A stretch of 64,000 bases of DNA from positions 3,472,001-3,536,000 of the forward strand of contig OY781105.1 in the NCBI GenBank assembly GCA_963676635.1. Direction: 5' to 3'. Origin of the DNA: GCA-002708315 sp963676635. GTDB taxonomy: Bacteria > Bacteroidota > Bacteroidia > Bacteroidales > F082. Under the pieces are notes generated by a model. That model did not search any database. It had not been told where the DNA came from and saw only the letters and a list, made by a program, of their open reading frames with translations. Below, piece by piece: positions 25,539 to 34,045 of the stretch; the stretch's first letter is position 1, and each line of letters starts with the position of its first letter. The position numbers and the translations under genes are program-made.

Positions 25539-26618
25539 ATGAATAGTTTATTGATGCTTGAAAAAGGTAATGTCACTTACCTTATAGGAAAGGATGCTTT
25601 AAGGAAATCTGAATCGAGAATTAATCAGTTTAACAGGATCTTAATAATTACAGATATTAATGTTAATCAGCATTGTGTACCTGTATTAAAAGAACAGTTA
25701 CCTGATACTAAGATTTCTGATATAATTATTATTAATGCAGGAGAGGAAAATAAAAGTCTTGACCAACTTTGCTTTATTTGGAATGAGCTTACTCGATTAA
25801 ACGCTGACCGTGACGACTTGATTATTAATCTGGGTGGTGGAATAGTAACAGATATTGGGGGCATGGCTGCTGGTACATTCAAAAGAGGCCTTACCTTTAT
25901 TAATATTCCTACAACTTTGCTTGGGATGGTTGATGCTGCAATTGGTGGCAAAACAGGAATTGACTATGACGGTTTTAAGAACCAAGTGGGCTTGTTTGTG
26001 TTTCCTTCTTGTGTTGTTGTTGATCCTATATTTCTTAGCACTCTTGAAGATATTCACTGGCAGTCTGGTTTTGCTGAGGTTATCAAATACGCTCTTATTA
26101 TGGACAAAGATCTGTGGCACAAGCTTGATAACAGAAAATATACTGAAGTTGATAACTGGAATGTTATTATTATTAAAGCTGCCAGAGATAAAATAGACAT
26201 TGTTGAATTTGATAAGCTGGAAAACGGTTTAAGAAAAAACCTGAATTTTGGGCATACAATAGGTCATGCTATGGAGAGCTATTATCTTAAATCTGATAAT
26301 GCTGTTACTCATGGAATGGCTGTGGCTGCTGGGATGATATGTGAAGCTTGGTTGTCATTAAAGATATTTGCATTGGAATGCAAAAATATCAAGATTGTTA
26401 TTGAAATGATTGATAAGAATTTTAATAGGTTTGATATTGAAGAAAAAGATATTCCTGAGATTTTGAGTTTTATGAAACAGGATAAAAAAGTCAGAGGCGA
26501 TAAACAAAATTTTAGCTTGTTGCGAAAGCTTGGAAAAGCTGTTCATGAAGTAGTAGTGTCTGACGAGTTGATTGTTGAAAGTCTGAAGTTTTACATTAAC
26601 AGAAGGAGTTGTGAATAA
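25539..26618 (+). CDS. aroB: 3-dehydroquinate synthase
   Basis: This 359-residue NAD- and metal-dependent enzyme cyclises DAHP to 3-dehydroquinate, the second shikimate step. Recognisable are the NAD-binding NLGGGIVTDIGGMAAGTFKRG, the INIPTTLLGMVDAAIGGKTG block, FAEVIKYALI with its metal-ligand Glu, and LNFGHTIGHAME with a metal-ligand His. The length is normal. It overlaps the aroA start by eight bases, so the second and sixth steps of the pathway are translationally coupled. Confidence 0.96.
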   Translation: MNSLLMLEKGNVTYLIGKDALRKSESRINQFNRILIITDINVNQHCVPVLKEQLPDTKISDIIIINAGEENKSLDQLCFIWNELTRLNADRDDLIINLGGGIVTDIGGMAAGTFKRGLTFINIPTTLLGMVDAAIGGKTGIDYDGFKNQVGLFVFPSCVVVDPIFLSTLEDIHWQSGFAEVIKYALIMDKDLWHKLDNRKYTEVDNWNVIIIKAARDKIDIVEFDKLENGLRKNLNFGHTIGHAMESYYLKSDNAVTHGMAVAAGMICEAWLSLKIFALECKNIKIVIEMIDKNFNRFDIEEKDIPEILSFMKQDKKVRGDKQNFSLLRKLGKAVHEVVVSDELIVESLKFYINRRSCE

Positions 26619-27873
26619 TTTTAAGTTAACACAAATAAGTAATACTGTTAATGGTAGCATCTCATTGACAGGTTCCAAAAGTATCAGTAATAGAGTACTG
26701 GTAATAAGAAGACTGACAAAAAATTCTTTTTCCATAAAGAATATCTCCGATAGTGAGGACACATCAAGGTTGTCTTTGTTACTCAATATGATTTGCCAGT
26801 GTGGTGATTCTGGGATACCAATGGTAATTGATACTGGTGATGCTGGTACAGTGTCCAGATTTCTAACGGCGTTTCTTTCTTTTAGAGAAGGTATTTGGCT
26901 CGTGACGGGCAGTAGCCGTATGTGTGAACGTCCCATTGAAGGGCTTGTTAATGGGTTAATTGAGCTTGGAGCTGATATCTCTTATACAGCTAAGAAGGGT
27001 AAGATGCCATTGCGTATTGTGGGTAAAGATATTCGCGGTGGCGAGATTACTATAGACTCATCCAAAAGTTCACAGTTTATTACAGCATTAATGCTTATTA
27101 GTCCGTACTTTGATAATGGTTTGAAAATTAATTTTGAAAGGCATCCTGTATCATGGCCTTATATTGAGATGACACGTGATATTATGACAAAGTTCGGAAT
27201 AAACGTGGATCTCAATAAAAGCTTTGTAAAGATATTGCCTAAAAAATATAAGTCATTTGAATACACTGTTGAAGGCGATTGGAGCTCTGCTGCCTTCTGG
27301 TTTGAAACCCTCGCGCTGGCAGAGTCCGGAAAGATTATCCTTAAAAATATTAGCTTGGATAGTATTCAGGGGGATAAGGCTCTTGTGGATATTTATAAGC
27401 ATTTTGGAATAGAAACAAAACAAATTAGAAAAGGTATCGAGATTGTTAAGAATGGAAAGGCTGATGATGCCTTTGAATATGATTTTATGGGCTGCCCTGA
27501 TCTTGTGCCTCCTGTAATGGCAACTTGCGCAGCATTGCGTGTGCCTGCTTTGTTTAAAAATATTGCTCATGTTTCTTATAAAGAGTCCGATAGGATATCT
27601 TCTATGTCGAAAGAGCTTGCTAAAACTGGTGTTGTTCTGGAAAAGAAAAAGAAAGGATGGTTTCTTAATCCGCATAAGATGCCATCTGCGAATGAATTGA
27701 AGTTTTCATCTTATAATGATCACAGGGTGGCTATGAGCCTTGCTCCTTTAGTCCTTAAATATAACAATGTTGTTATTTCAGCTCCCGATGTTGTGAATAA
27801 ATCTTACAGAAACTTTTGGAATGACTTTATTAGTCTTAAGTTTGCAGCGCTAAATATAATCTCTGATAATTAA
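26611..27873 (+). CDS. aroA: 3-phosphoshikimate 1-carboxyvinyltransferase (EPSP synthase)
   Basis: This 420-residue enzyme condenses shikimate 3-phosphate with PEP. The start is GTG at 26611, inside the end of aroB; it leads into LTQISNTVNGSISLTGSKSI, where the SKS motif binds substrate. Others are DTGDAGTVSRFL, SSRMCERPIEGLVNGLIELG, YTVEGDWSSAAFW and SSYNDHRVAMSLAPL. The sequence is a divergent Bacteroidota type: the usual LSG-x-PGSKS and GNAGT are replaced by LTGSKS and GDAGT. All main binding blocks are present, so it is probably active. It lies between aroB and the LutA-like gene. Confidence 0.94.
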   Translation: MNNFKLTQISNTVNGSISLTGSKSISNRVLVIRRLTKNSFSIKNISDSEDTSRLSLLLNMICQCGDSGIPMVIDTGDAGTVSRFLTAFLSFREGIWLVTGSSRMCERPIEGLVNGLIELGADISYTAKKGKMPLRIVGKDIRGGEITIDSSKSSQFITALMLISPYFDNGLKINFERHPVSWPYIEMTRDIMTKFGINVDLNKSFVKILPKKYKSFEYTVEGDWSSAAFWFETLALAESGKIILKNISLDSIQGDKALVDIYKHFGIETKQIRKGIEIVKNGKADDAFEYDFMGCPDLVPPVMATCAALRVPALFKNIAHVSYKESDRISSMSKELAKTGVVLEKKKKGWFLNPHKMPSANELKFSSYNDHRVAMSLAPLVLKYNNVVISAPDVVNKSYRNFWNDFISLKFAALNIISDN

Positions 27874-27877
27874 CTAT

Positions 27878-28606
27878 ATGAATACAAAGGAAGTTGATAT
27901 CTTTATCCCCTGCGTTATCGATCAGGTATTTCCGCAAACAGCGTTTAATACTATAAAAGTGTTAAAAAAGGCAGGTGTAAAGGTGAATTATAATCCTGAA
28001 CAAACTTGCTGCGGACAAACGGCTTTTAAAAATGGTCATTGGGATGAAGCAAAGAAGCTGGGTGAGAAATTCATTACTGACTTTAATAATAACAGGTATG
28101 TTGTTACACCTGCTGCTTCTTGTCCGGGATATATTAAAACCGGCTTTGATGAGCTGTTCTATAATGGTGGTTATCATAATGAATATAAGCAATTGCAAAA
28201 GAATATATTCGAGCTGACTGACTTCCTTGTTAATGTGTTAAATGTTGATGACCTGGGGGCTGTGTTTAACCACAAGGTTACTTTTCATGATTCATGTACT
28301 TCATTAAGAGAATATAAGCTTGGCGATTCACCACGTAAATTATTGGAAAAAGTAAAAGGTCTTGAATTGGTGGAAATGAAGGACAGAAACGAATGTTGTG
28401 GGTTTGGTGGTACATTTGCTATGAACTTTGAGCCTATATCTGTTGCTATGACTGAACACAAAGTGCAGAATGCTGTTGAAACCGGTGCTGAGTATATTGT
28501 GTCAACAGATATGACTTGCCTGATGCATCAGGATGCTTATATCAAAAAGAATAATATCCCGATTAAGGTTATTCACATTGCCGATATTCTTGCGTCTGAA
28601 ATCTAA
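27878..28606 (+). CDS. Cysteine-rich (CCG) Fe-S protein, LutA/YkgE family
   Basis: This 242-residue protein has two CCG domains: the first in FIPCVIDQVFPQTAFNTI followed by TCCGQTAFKNG, the second in FHDSCTSLREYKLGDSPRKL followed by ECCGFGGTFA. These ligate Fe-S clusters, as in LutA and heterodisulfide reductase subunit B. LutA normally acts with LutB and LutC in lactate oxidation. Here it follows aroA by four bases and has no LutB next to it; the LUD protein lies about 15 kb away. It may serve a different redox partner. It converges with the TlpA gene and overlaps its stop codon. Confidence 0.9.
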   Translation: MNTKEVDIFIPCVIDQVFPQTAFNTIKVLKKAGVKVNYNPEQTCCGQTAFKNGHWDEAKKLGEKFITDFNNNRYVVTPAASCPGYIKTGFDELFYNGGYHNEYKQLQKNIFELTDFLVNVLNVDDLGAVFNHKVTFHDSCTSLREYKLGDSPRKLLEKVKGLELVEMKDRNECCGFGGTFAMNFEPISVAMTEHKVQNAVETGAEYIVSTDMTCLMHQDAYIKKNNIPIKVIHIADILASEI

Positions 28607-29955
28607 TTTCCCAGAGCTTTCTCAATCTCTGCTTTGCTTAATGGCTTGGCTACTATTTTTTTGTCTTTGTTGAGTATGAATATTGTGGGTGTAGCAGCTA
28701 CGCCGTATTCATTAATAACAGGGCCTTCCCAACCCATTAACTCGCCTATGAAAGTCCAGTTGTAGCCTGTTTCTTTTATCTTATCTTTTAATTGTTTTTC
28801 TGAGTCATCAACAGAAACAGCAATTACTTTAATGCCCGGATTATTAGCAGCGTATTGATCGATAACCGGCAAGATATTATCGCAATGCGGGCACCAGCTG
28901 GCCCAGAAAATAAGTACTGTTTTATCTGCATCTATATCACTAAGTGTAATGCTGTTGCCTTCAATGTCTGTTGTTGTAAAATCTGGAGCTACTTTACCTA
29001 TGCTGAGCTTTTTGATGAGTTCCATTTTATTCTCCAGCTTTTTCTTGCGCTCGGTATTCTCGCAGAAGTTTTCAAGATAGTTGTTTTCTGCAATATGTGT
29101 AAGCCCTTTGTCAAAACCAATCGATTCAAATCCTGAGATAAAGAAATCAGTGAGAAATTCATACACCTCCTGATTTACCGATGCATGCAGAAGTACTGTA
29201 TCCAGTGCTCTTAACATACTTACTTCTAACTCCTCTTGTGAGGATGCATCATCCTGATAAAGTGATAGGTAACTTACGGCTTTAGAGGTAAGTATTGTGC
29301 TGTTGATAAGAGTAGTGTCATTAAAATCAACATTGTCGAAGTAGTGTTGCTTGATGTATATACCTTGTTGTTCAACTGGTTCTCTGGGATCGAAAATAAT
29401 CGGCCTGTCGGTGCTTATGTATCTGGCAGCAAGGGATCCCTGATTGTTACTTATTAACTGGTCTACTCTGTTGTTTATTTCATCCTGAAGTGTAAGGTAT
29501 TTGTTAACAGATGTCTCATAAAACTCATCATTGGGTGGGTATTGTTGTATCAGATTACTTATCAGATCCATCTTATAAAGGTTTGTGCCCTTAAGGTTCA
29601 AATAGTCATAGTAAATCAGGTTTTCAACAGATTCGATAATCTGAATTCCGTCCTGATTTGTCAAGCCGGTTGTAATAAACCGTATGTCTTCGTTATTATA
29701 GATAAGTTCTACTGCCTGATCTTTTCCTGCTATTACTGCATACATGCCCGGAGTTTGATCTGAAATGTCAAGTGTGAACGATCCTGATATATCGCTACGG
29801 GCTGTGTCAATAACAGTTTTCTTTTCACCCATTAATTTTATCAGGTATATCTTGCTGTTTACTACTCCAGGAAGTGTACCGTTAACAGTATGATATTGTG
29901 CAATACTGAACAAACAAAGAAAAATCAGACTAACAGTTAATAACTCTTTTTTCAT
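28603..29955 (-). CDS. TlpA-like thiol-disulfide oxidoreductase with N-terminal DUF4369-like domain
   Basis: This is a 450-residue exported protein. ATG 29955 is chosen because the upstream TTG at 29973 lies within the promoter box. A signal peptide is followed by a beta-rich N-terminal domain (TVNGTLPGVVNSKIYLIKL), a helical middle region, and a thioredoxin domain at about 320-450 with active site FWASWCPHCDNI and cis-Pro loop VAATPTIFIL. It probably reduces periplasmic disulfides. The protein at 34046 has the same layout but no CxxC. The promoter is part of a 19-base inverted repeat shared with scpB's upstream region. Confidence 0.9.
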   Translation of the reverse strand: MKKELLTVSLIFLCLFSIAQYHTVNGTLPGVVNSKIYLIKLMGEKKTVIDTARSDISGSFTLDISDQTPGMYAVIAGKDQAVELIYNNEDIRFITTGLTNQDGIQIIESVENLIYYDYLNLKGTNLYKMDLISNLIQQYPPNDEFYETSVNKYLTLQDEINNRVDQLISNNQGSLAARYISTDRPIIFDPREPVEQQGIYIKQHYFDNVDFNDTTLINSTILTSKAVSYLSLYQDDASSQEELEVSMLRALDTVLLHASVNQEVYEFLTDFFISGFESIGFDKGLTHIAENNYLENFCENTERKKKLENKMELIKKLSIGKVAPDFTTTDIEGNSITLSDIDADKTVLIFWASWCPHCDNILPVIDQYAANNPGIKVIAVSVDDSEKQLKDKIKETGYNWTFIGELMGWEGPVINEYGVAATPTIFILNKDKKIVAKPLSKAEIEKALGN

Positions 29956-29959
29956 AATA

Positions 29960-29978
29960 TACTTTTGTGACAAAAGTA
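29960..29978. promoter_or_regulatory. Inverted repeat containing the -7 box of the TlpA gene
   Basis: TACTTTTG-TGA-CAAAAGTA is a perfect 8-bp inverted repeat. Read on the minus strand, one arm (29971-29978) is a TAnnTTTG box placed for the TlpA gene; the other arm is a TAnnTTTG box on the plus strand. It could be a pair of face-to-face promoters or an operator. Confidence 0.5.
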
Positions 29979-30097
29979 GTAATTTGTTTAAATGTTAACT
30001 AGGAATAAGTATTGTTTGGATACCAGTTTAATGTTTATTGTGAATTTCGAGTAATTAATCATTTGTTTTGGCAATGCTTTATTGACCAAAATTTTGC

Positions 30098-30105
30098 TAT
30101 GTTTG
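30098..30105 (+). promoter_or_regulatory. Putative -7 box of scpB
   Basis: TATGTTTG matches TAnnTTTG, 27 bases upstream of the scpB start. Confidence 0.5.
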
Positions 30106-30132
30106 TTTTGACGTATTATTAATAACACTACT

Positions 30133-30912
30133 ATGGAATATATTATTTCTACAATTACTAAAAAGATTGGTATTATTACATTTAACAATGATAAGTTCCG
30201 GAATTCATTGTCTGAACAAATGTTAGATGAAATGTTGCAGGTGTTTGACGAATTTGAATCAAAGAAGGTCAGAGTTGTGATTTTGCGAAGTAATCCTGAT
30301 GCCAGAGTTTGGTGTGCCGGACTTAATATTAAGGATCTACCAATACCTGGTCTTGATCCTTTACCTTATAGCCACCCTCTTGAAAGACTTTTAAGAAGGA
30401 TTGAACTTCTTGATGTGCCTGTAATAGCAATGGTTACCGGTAGTGTTTGGGGTGGTGGAACTGACCTTGTTCTCACTTGTGATATTATTATTGGTTCTCA
30501 GTATAGCTCCTTTGCCATAACGCCTGCAAAACTTGGTGTTCCTTATAATTCTAAAGGTCTTGAACATTTTCTGAATATTCTACCTTTAAATATAATTAAG
30601 GAGATGTTTTTTACTGCCGAGCCTGTTAAAGCTGATCGTGCTTATAATATAGGCTTGCTGAATCATCTTATTGATAAGGAGGATATAGAAGACTTTACAA
30701 TGCAAATGGCTGAAAATATGACTAATAATTCTCCACTTAGCATTGAAGTTGTGAAAGAACAGCTGAATTTGCTTACTGATGCGCGCCCACTTACTCCTGA
30801 TGTTTTTGAACGTATTAATGAGCTTCGTATTACTGCTTATACTAGTAATGACTATAAAGAGGGTGTTAATTCTTTTATTGAGAAACGAAAACCGGAATTT
30901 ACTGGAGAATAA
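30133..30912 (+). CDS. scpB: Methylmalonyl-CoA decarboxylase, crotonase family
   Basis: This 259-residue crotonase-fold enzyme would convert methylmalonyl-CoA to propionyl-CoA and CO2. From memory it lines up along its full length with E. coli ScpB: RVWCAGLNIKDLP, GRDPLSY-like LDPLPYSHPLERLLRRI, MVTGSVWGGGTDLVLTCDII, FAITPAKLGVPYNSKGL, and ending FIEKRKPEFTGE (E. coli FLEKRKPNFVGH). The oxyanion-hole segments are intact. Propionate-forming succinate pathways are common in Bacteroidota, but usually use a membrane decarboxylase. No mutase or CoA-transferase gene is next to it, so the pathway is inferred. Confidence 0.88.
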   Translation: MEYIISTITKKIGIITFNNDKFRNSLSEQMLDEMLQVFDEFESKKVRVVILRSNPDARVWCAGLNIKDLPIPGLDPLPYSHPLERLLRRIELLDVPVIAMVTGSVWGGGTDLVLTCDIIIGSQYSSFAITPAKLGVPYNSKGLEHFLNILPLNIIKEMFFTAEPVKADRAYNIGLLNHLIDKEDIEDFTMQMAENMTNNSPLSIEVVKEQLNLLTDARPLTPDVFERINELRITAYTSNDYKEGVNSFIEKRKPEFTGE

Positions 30913-30925
30913 TCAATTCATTGTG

Positions 30926-30933
30926 TATCTTTG
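30926..30933 (+). promoter_or_regulatory. Putative -7 box of the PKD-like secreted protein gene
   Basis: TATCTTTG matches TAnnTTTG, 21 bases before the start codon. Confidence 0.5.
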
Positions 30934-30954
30934 TAAACTCTCAATCTTTGAAAA

Positions 30955-33450
30955 ATGAAAAATTCTTTATTATTACGATTTGTCTTTTTTGCTACAATAT
31001 TATTTTTTACTGGTAATTTAAGGGCGCAAGTGCCAACAACTCAGGATTGTAGAGGTGCAATTGCTGTTTGTGATTATGTTTACGTTGAGGACTCTACGGT
31101 AGCAGGTTATGGAAATTATTTTGAAATCCCTAATGGTGGTAGCGGTTGCCCGAATAATCATTGTATGGATGGTGAACATAACAGCCGATGGTATATCTGG
31201 ACTGTTGTTGAAGCTGGTGACCTTAGGTTTCAGATAACACCTCAGGTACAAACAGATGATTATGATTGGGCTGTGTTTAATATTACTGACCATTCGTGTG
31301 ATGATATATATACAAATTCTTTTGGGATAATGTCAAGCTGTAATGCAGCAGGTGGAGCAGGTTATCAGGGTGCAACTGGTGTGAACTCATTAAATGGTGG
31401 TGTTATTGATTGTAATAATGGTGGACCTACAAACAGATGGAATGTTGATTTGCCTGTTTATGAAGGTGAGACTTATGTGTTAGTGGTTAGTGACTGGACT
31501 CAAACTCCTGGTGGTTATACTCTTGACTTCTCAGCGTCAACAGCGGTTATCTTTGATGACCAGAAACCTTTTATTGAATATATCGGTGGCGATCTGATTA
31601 CTGCATGTGGTGATAATGAACTATTTATTAAGTTTAATGAGAAGGTTAAATGTAGCAGCGTGCAGTATTATGATTTTATTTTAGAAGGTCCTGGTGGTCC
31701 TTATACTATTGATAGTATCTATGGCGAAACATGTAACCTGGGTGGTAATAGTGAAAGAGAGTATACTCTTTATACTACTCCTGCTATTTATCAGGGTGGC
31801 GAATTTATTCTAACTATTAAGCAGCTTAGTTTTATTTCTGATGCGTGTAATAACTATGCTGATCCTGAATCATACAACTTTACTATTGATCTTGAATCCC
31901 CGGTTGCTGATGCCGGTGAAGATATAAATATCCCTTATGCAGCTACTGCTGATCTTGAAAGTAGTGCTACCGGTGGTTCCGGAAATTATACTTATAGCTG
32001 GCAGCCTGCTGAGCTACTCGATGATCCTACATCTCCTTCCCCAACCACAATTAGTCTTACTTTAAGTACAGAGTTTTTTCTTAGTGTTAGCGATATGGAA
32101 AGCTCTTGCATTGGTGAAGATACTATGGTGGTAAATGTGGTGGGCGGTCCGCTTAGCGCATTTGTAAGTGTAAATAATAATGAAATTTGTTTTGGCGATA
32201 GAGTGGATCTTTCAGTGAGCCCTGATGGCGGTGCTGGTACCTATTCTTATGAATGGTCATCTAACCCTTCCGGATTTACATCCACAGAACAAAATCCTTC
32301 TGATTATCCTGAAGATAATATCTGGTATAAGGTTTATGTTACTGATGGTTATACTGATTTATATGATAGTGTGCTTGTAACTGTTAATCAATTACCAATT
32401 GCCAATGCTGGTGATGATCAGGTTATTAATGAGGGTACTACAGCTACACTCTATGGTAGCTCTTCCGGAGGATATGGTAATCATTTGTATCAATGGGAGC
32501 CTTCAAGTTGGCTTGAATCAAATAATGTGCCTGATCCTGTTACTCTTCCGCTTTATGAACCTACAGTGTTTACATTGATTATTACTGATCAGAAGAATTG
32601 TGTCAGTGAGCCTGATAATGTTCTTATTAATGCCAGTGGCGGTGGTTTGTCTGCTTTCCTTTATACAGAAGATAATAGAATATGTTTTGGTGAATCTGTT
32701 ACTATTGAGGCAAATGCCAGTGGTGGCGGATTGGACTATAATTATGAATGGACTTCTGATCCCTGGGGTTTTGAATCTGATCAGCCTGATATTACTGTTT
32801 CTCCAGAGGAAGATACAAGGTATTATCTGCTTCTTAAGGATCAGTTTGATAATGAATTTGAGACTTATATTGATATTATTGTGAATCCTTTGCCGGTTAT
32901 TGATATGATTCCTGCCGGAGCTCATCTTGAAGGTGATACTATTTACTTGTGTGTCAGGGATACTTTAGTACTGGATGCTGGATATGATTCGGATCCTCCT
33001 AATACTGAATATTTCTGGCTTGATAAAAATCTTGTTAGTCGTTACTATACTGCATCAACAAATGGTAATTGGATGGATTATCAGGTTCATTCTGTAAGGG
33101 TAACAAACGGAGCTACCGGATGTCGTAATACTGGTGAGGTGAAAGTGTTTTTTGACTTTAGTGAGTGCGAGATTGGTGTTCATGAAAATTCTGATGACTT
33201 TGCTAATAAGATTTCTTTGAAGCCTAATCCTAATAATGGTAGCTTTATCATTTCTATTTCCAATCCTACGGATAAGATAGACCTTGGTATTTATAATAAC
33301 CAGGGAAGTTTGGTTTATTCTAAAGTTATCAGTGGTGACAATAAGCCTGTTGTTACTGAGATTATTAACTCAGGACTGGATAGTGGTATTTACTTTGTCA
33401 GACTTACTTCCGGTAGTAATTGTGCTATAAAAAAAATGGTTATTAATTAG
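30955..33450 (+). CDS. Large secreted protein with PKD-like repeats and T9SS sorting domain
   Basis: This 831-residue protein has a signal peptide (about 1-24, ending NLRAQ). The N-terminal domain (about 25-200, Cys-rich, with CRGAIAVCDYVYVED) is of a type seen at the start of many Bacteroidota adhesin-like proteins. An Ig-like domain follows, then alternating PKD-like modules such as ATGGSGNYTYSWQPAELL and SSGGYGNHLYQWEPSSWL, and copies of the GGGLSAF-n-EICFGD module. It ends with a T9SS sorting domain (SLKPNPNNGSFIISI, LDSGIYFVRL). It is probably a surface adhesin; no enzyme motif is visible. A gap with two 22-bp-period arrays follows. Confidence 0.82.
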   Translation: MKNSLLLRFVFFATILFFTGNLRAQVPTTQDCRGAIAVCDYVYVEDSTVAGYGNYFEIPNGGSGCPNNHCMDGEHNSRWYIWTVVEAGDLRFQITPQVQTDDYDWAVFNITDHSCDDIYTNSFGIMSSCNAAGGAGYQGATGVNSLNGGVIDCNNGGPTNRWNVDLPVYEGETYVLVVSDWTQTPGGYTLDFSASTAVIFDDQKPFIEYIGGDLITACGDNELFIKFNEKVKCSSVQYYDFILEGPGGPYTIDSIYGETCNLGGNSEREYTLYTTPAIYQGGEFILTIKQLSFISDACNNYADPESYNFTIDLESPVADAGEDINIPYAATADLESSATGGSGNYTYSWQPAELLDDPTSPSPTTISLTLSTEFFLSVSDMESSCIGEDTMVVNVVGGPLSAFVSVNNNEICFGDRVDLSVSPDGGAGTYSYEWSSNPSGFTSTEQNPSDYPEDNIWYKVYVTDGYTDLYDSVLVTVNQLPIANAGDDQVINEGTTATLYGSSSGGYGNHLYQWEPSSWLESNNVPDPVTLPLYEPTVFTLIITDQKNCVSEPDNVLINASGGGLSAFLYTEDNRICFGESVTIEANASGGGLDYNYEWTSDPWGFESDQPDITVSPEEDTRYYLLLKDQFDNEFETYIDIIVNPLPVIDMIPAGAHLEGDTIYLCVRDTLVLDAGYDSDPPNTEYFWLDKNLVSRYYTASTNGNWMDYQVHSVRVTNGATGCRNTGEVKVFFDFSECEIGVHENSDDFANKISLKPNPNNGSFIISISNPTDKIDLGIYNNQGSLVYSKVISGDNKPVVTEIINSGLDSGIYFVRLTSGSNCAIKKMVIN

Positions 33451-33636
33451 TGTTAATCCATAATGCTCATCACGCTGTATCCGGAGAAACATTCTGAATC
33501 AAACACTCCACTTTTATTGTAATTATAGTGATTTTAAAGACAGACACTAATTAGGTTTAAAGTCAGAATCGGATTTTTGTAGTCTCCGGAGTATTTTTTT
33601 TCTGTTGTTGTTTTTTACTATTTCTTTTGTTTTATA

Positions 33637-33790
33637 TTGTCATTTGAGTGATCATAAATTTTCACTTGTGTGATCATGTGTTCTCACTTGTGTAATCATG
33701 TGTTCTCATTTGTGTGATCATGTGTTCTCACTTGTGTAATCATGTGTTCTCACTTGTGTAATCATGTGTTCTCACTTGTGTAAATAATAT
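33637..33790. repeat. Tandem array, seven units, 22-bp period (TTCTCA-n-TTGTG family)
   Basis: TTGTG (first copy TTGAG) occurs at 33644, 33666, 33688, 33710, 33732, 33754 and 33776, always 22 bases apart. The unit consensus runs TTCTCACTTGTGT-AATCAT-GTG, with two units reading TGATCA in the middle. It is the same family as the degraded array at 9226. It is followed without a break by a second array of another unit. The flanks 33451-33636 hold no gene; a CTCCGGAG palindrome followed by T residues near 33585 might be a terminator of the upstream gene. Confidence 0.88.
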
Positions 33791-33856
33791 CCTGATGCGC
33801 ATCAGAAACGATCCTGATGCGCATCAGAAACGATCCTGATGCGCATCAGAAAACTG
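33791..33856. repeat. Tandem array, three units with 14-bp perfect palindrome, 22-bp period
   Basis: CCTGATGCGCATCAGAAA starts at 33791, 33813 and 33835. The first two units are identical over all 22 bases; the third differs after the palindrome. CTGATGCGCATCAG is a perfect palindrome. The following 33857-34045 shows no gene or further unit. Confidence 0.88.
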
Positions 33857-34045
33857 ATATGAGTTCATGGAATTAGTAATCTTTGAGCTTTGGTTATTAA
33901 GTTTATGAAGACAAACTCCGGAGGCACTAGTGAGTACTCTATTGTGAATGAATTGATGATTCAGATTTAATAATATGGGAATGCTTTTGTGTTATTGTTG
34001 TAAAATAATTAGTTTTAAACATATGGCACTTATTGAGCATGGTTC

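Noticed and set aside
33637..33856. CRISPR array
   Set aside because: Repeats are contiguous with no unique spacers, and no cas gene is present in the window.
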